A stretch of 64,000 bases of DNA from JAICYJ01 sp963737445 (lineage in GTDB: Bacteria > Actinomycetota > Thermoleophilia > Gaiellales > JAICJC01). This document shows positions 62,078 through 64,000 of the stretch, one piece after another. Positions within the stretch are counted from its first letter, which is position 1; each line of letters begins with the position of its first letter. Where the stretch lies: positions 310,001 to 374,000 of the forward strand of contig CAVTSO010000001.1 of the NCBI GenBank assembly GCA_963737445.1, written 5' to 3'. The translations under genes were made by a program, and so were the position numbers. The notes below the pieces were generated by a model that saw only the letters and a list, made by a program, of their open reading frames with translations, did no database searches and was not told the origin of the DNA.

Positions 62078-63415
62078 ATGCTGGACGAGCTGATCCGCGC
62101 CGTCGGCGCCGACCACGTGGTGCGCCCGGCGCCGGCCGAGTACCTGAACGACGCTACCGCCCGCGGCCTGCGCGGATCGGCGCTGGCGGTGGTGCGGCCG
62201 GCGGACGCGGCCGAGGCGGCGCGGGTCGTGGCCGCCTGCTACCGCAACGACACCGCCATCACCCCGCGCGGCGGCGGCAGCGGGGTCGCCGGGGGCGCGG
62301 TGCCCGACGGCGGCATCGTGATCAGCCTGGAGCGGCTGAACCGGATCCGAAGCTTCGACCCGCTGGTGTGGCGGATCCAGGTGGAGGCGGGCGTCACCAC
62401 CGGGCGCCTGCACCAGGTGGCGCGCGAGAGCGGGCTCATGTTCCCGCCCGACCCCGGCGCGTCCGAGCAGTCGCAGATCGGCGGCAACCTGGCCACCAAC
62501 GCCGGCGGGCCGCACGCCTTCCGGTACGGCGTCACCCGCCGCTGGGTGACCGGGATCGAGGCCGTGATCGCACCCGGCGAGCTGATCACGGTGGGCGGAC
62601 CGGTACGGAAGGACGTCGCCGGCTACGACCTGCTGGGGTTGCTGGTCGGGTCGGAGGGCACCCTGGGGCTGATCACCGCCGCCTGGCTGCGGCTGGTGCC
62701 GGCGCCCGAGGCGGTCCACGTGGTGGCGGGCGTCTACCCCACCGACGCCGCCGCCTGCGCCGCGATCGAACGGATCCTGGGCAGCGGCATCGAGGCGGCG
62801 GCGATCGAGCTGGTGGACGTCGCCGCGATGCGGTTCGGCGGCGGCGGCTTCCCGGCCGAGACGGTCGATGGCGCGCTGGTGCTGGCCGAGGCCGACGGCG
62901 GCACGCTGGAGGCAGCGGTCCGTCGCGACGCACTGCTCGAGGCGATGGCGGAAGGTGCCGCCGCGGTGCAGCAGGTGGAAGACCGCGAAGCCGTATGGCG
63001 CTGGCGCGACGGGCTCTCGTCGCGGCTGGCGGCGGCTCAGGGCGGCAAGCTGTCGGAGGACATCGTGGTTCCGCTCGACCGCCTGGCCGAGATGGTGGCG
63101 GCGGTGCCGCGGATCGGGGAGCGGCACGGTCTGACCGGGCTCAGCTTCGGCCACGCCGGCGACGGCAACCTGCATTCGAGCTTCCTGCTCGACCCGGCCG
63201 ACCCTGCGCAGTTCGCCGCCGCCCAGGCTGCCGTCCAGGAGCTGTTCGACGCGACGCTGGCCATGGACGGGTCGATCTCCGGCGAGCATGGGCTGGGATC
63301 GGTCAAGGCCGGCTACCTGCAGCGCCAGTGGGGCGCGGCCGCCGTCGGCGCCCACCACACGATCAAGCAGGCGCTCGACCCGAAGGGGCTGTTCAACCCG
63401 GGCAAGAAGCGATGA
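62078..63415 (+). CDS. FAD-linked oxidase (GlcD/D-lactate dehydrogenase-like)
   Basis: 445 residues. The FAD_binding_4 domain (about 35-175) has PRGGGSGVAGGAVPDGGIVI near 64-83, PPDPGASEQSQIGGNLATNAGG near 125-146 and KDVAGYDLLGLLVGSEGTLG near 176-195. The C-terminal FAD-oxidase domain closes with SFGHAGDGNLHSSFL and SGEHGLGSVKAGYL. It oxidises a 2-hydroxy acid such as glycolate or D-lactate. The Fe-S partner subunit GlcF is not adjacent, so electrons may go elsewhere. Confidence 0.9.
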   Translation: MLDELIRAVGADHVVRPAPAEYLNDATARGLRGSALAVVRPADAAEAARVVAACYRNDTAITPRGGGSGVAGGAVPDGGIVISLERLNRIRSFDPLVWRIQVEAGVTTGRLHQVARESGLMFPPDPGASEQSQIGGNLATNAGGPHAFRYGVTRRWVTGIEAVIAPGELITVGGPVRKDVAGYDLLGLLVGSEGTLGLITAAWLRLVPAPEAVHVVAGVYPTDAAACAAIERILGSGIEAAAIELVDVAAMRFGGGGFPAETVDGALVLAEADGGTLEAAVRRDALLEAMAEGAAAVQQVEDREAVWRWRDGLSSRLAAAQGGKLSEDIVVPLDRLAEMVAAVPRIGERHGLTGLSFGHAGDGNLHSSFLLDPADPAQFAAAQAAVQELFDATLAMDGSISGEHGLGSVKAGYLQRQWGAAAVGAHHTIKQALDPKGLFNPGKKR

Positions 63416-63427
63416 TTGATTTCACGA

Positions 63428-63433
63428 TAGGCT
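63428..63433 (+). promoter_or_regulatory. -10-like box of the terminal cupin gene
   Basis: TAGGCT ends six bases before the ATG at 63440; the identical hexamer precedes the GlcD-like gene at 62065. Confidence 0.5.
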
Positions 63434-63439
63434 GACGCG

Positions 63440-63805
63440 ATGGGCGACTTCGACCAGCTGGCCGGCCTAGAGCCGCTCCGGGTCTGGGACGGCATCGCCG
63501 CCCGCACCGTGCACGGCGAGCAGGTCTCGTTCGCGGTAATCGAGCTCGATCCCGGCAGCACGGTGCCGGAGCACCGGCACGAGAACGAGCAGCTGGGCGT
63601 GCTCGCATCCGGGACGATGCGCTTCCGGATCGGCGACGAGACGCGCGAGCTGGGGCCGGGAGCGACCTGGTGCATCCCCGCGAACGTGCCCCACGAGGTG
63701 GAAGCCGGACCGGAGGGAGCCGTCGCCGTCGAGGTGTTCGCACCCCGCCGCGACGACTGGGGCGGGCTCGAGCGGCTGCCCGCGTCGCAGCCGCAGTGGC
63801 CGTAG
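63440..63805 (+). CDS. small cupin protein
   Basis: 121 residues. VPEHRHENEQLGVLASGTMRFRIGD (pieces near 39-63) and WCIPANVPHEVEAGPEG near 76-92 give the two cupin motifs with His, His, Glu and His ligands all present. It is probably a metal-binding enzyme or sensor of unknown substrate. Leaderless start. Convergent with the partial dehydrogenase on the right edge. Confidence 0.8.
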   Translation: MGDFDQLAGLEPLRVWDGIAARTVHGEQVSFAVIELDPGSTVPEHRHENEQLGVLASGTMRFRIGDETRELGPGATWCIPANVPHEVEAGPEGAVAVEVFAPRRDDWGGLERLPASQPQWP

Positions 63806-63815
63806 ATGGCCCAGC

Positions 63816-63831
63816 GGGCTGTTACCAGCCC
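63816..63831. terminator. short hairpin between convergent genes
   Basis: GGGCTG/CAGCCC with a TTAC loop lies just after the cupin stop and includes the TAA stop of the minus-strand dehydrogenase. It may end transcription on either strand; six base pairs make it modest. Confidence 0.35.
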
Positions 63832-64000
63832 AGCAACACCTTGCCGAACTTGCCAGGCTGGGCCATGTAGTCGAAGGCCTCGGCCGCCTGCTCTGCCGGG
63901 AACACCCGGTCGACGACCGGGTCGATCGCGCCCGACCCGAGCAGCGGCACAACCTGGTGGGCGAAGGCCTGTACGGCGGTGCCCTTCTGCTCGATCGGAC
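63822..64000 (-). CDS. zinc-binding alcohol dehydrogenase/quinone oxidoreductase, C-terminal part (runs off the right edge)
   Basis: The last 58 codons, read from the right edge to TAA at 63822-63824: EQKGTAVQAFAHQVVPLLGS, GAIDPVVDRVFPAEQAAEAF and DYMAQPGKFGKVLLGW. The closing pattern (substrate helix, P..D.VFPAEQA.EA...M..GKFGKVLL) is the C-terminus of medium-chain dehydrogenases of the NADPH:quinone reductase group. The catalytic and cofactor domains lie beyond the window, so zinc dependence is unknown. Confidence 0.75.
   Translation of the reverse strand, partial: PIEQKGTAVQAFAHQVVPLLGSGAIDPVVDRVFPAEQAAEAFDYMAQPGKFGKVLLGW

Overview
The window is very GC-rich (roughly 70 percent by eye), with tightly packed genes, many GTG starts and 1-8 base start/stop overlaps (GTGA, ATGA, TGATG). 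Gene content points to Actinomycetota: a MarP-like membrane serine protease, a PAC2-family protein, a CnoX-like thioredoxin, a three-subunit transhydrogenase, and leuAB-ilvBNC with leuCD and ilvD elsewhere. A Thermoleophilia-type soil actinobacterium is my best guess, but there is no rRNA in the window to prove it. No tRNA, rRNA, CRISPR array, transposase or prophage was found.

Layout. 0-4.6 kb: amino-acid/amine catabolism (partial gabT, a class III aminotransferase, a PucR-type regulator, a saccharopine-dehydrogenase-like enzyme), with a 280-bp hairpin-rich element between aminotransferase and regulator. 4.6-6.8 kb: a small AT-hook-like protein and pgi. 6.8-14.4 kb: a branched-chain amino-acid operon (leuA, leuB, ilvB, ilvN, ilvC and a stand-alone RNB nuclease), headed by a good promoter and a short leucine-rich ORF that may be a leader peptide. 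14.4-23.7 kb: a membrane protein, an S53 peptidase, an alpha/beta hydrolase and a lipid-modification cluster (FAD oxidoreductase, DUF1365, cyclopropane-synthase-type methyltransferase, SDR), then leuCD. Many genes in this stretch carry single-base indels that look like sequence errors rather than decay, because essential leuC is hit too. 24.3-28 kb: pntA1-pntA2-pntB and a PEP-mutase/isocitrate-lyase-family enzyme, ending in 79-bp tandem repeats.

28-32 kb: M20 peptidase and SNF2 helicase. 32-35.6 kb: a three-subunit molybdenum hydroxylase whose FAD subunit has a four-cysteine insertion. 35.6-38 kb: phosphoesterase, ilvD and a 76-residue protein in one operon. 38-46.6 kb: iron alcohol dehydrogenase, EamA exporter, esterase, thioesterase, cupins, PsiE-like protein, a small duplicated gene family, GNAT, thioredoxin and PAC2. 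46.6-50.1 kb: MarP-like protease, a small membrane ORF, and a VWA/MoxR pair. 50.3-54.5 kb: SDR and enoyl-CoA hydratase, two tandem GAF-GGDEF cyclases, and an HNH nuclease. 54.6-64 kb: class IV aminotransferase, RNase HI, a menaquinone-type methyltransferase, cupins, M20 peptidase, a lipoprotein metalloprotease, cysteine dioxygenase, amidohydrolase, LacI regulator, GlcD-like oxidase and a partial zinc-binding dehydrogenase.

A recurring feature is a TAGNNT-like hexamer ending 4-10 bases (mostly 6-8) before the start codon, with no Shine-Dalgarno sequence, at about 20 genes on both strands. This suggests that leaderless transcription is common here, and it was used to settle several start sites. 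The most unusual items are the 280-bp paired-hairpin element with compensatory base changes, the leucine leader of the leuA operon, and a Shine-Dalgarno sequence placed in front of an AUC codon at the HNH gene.
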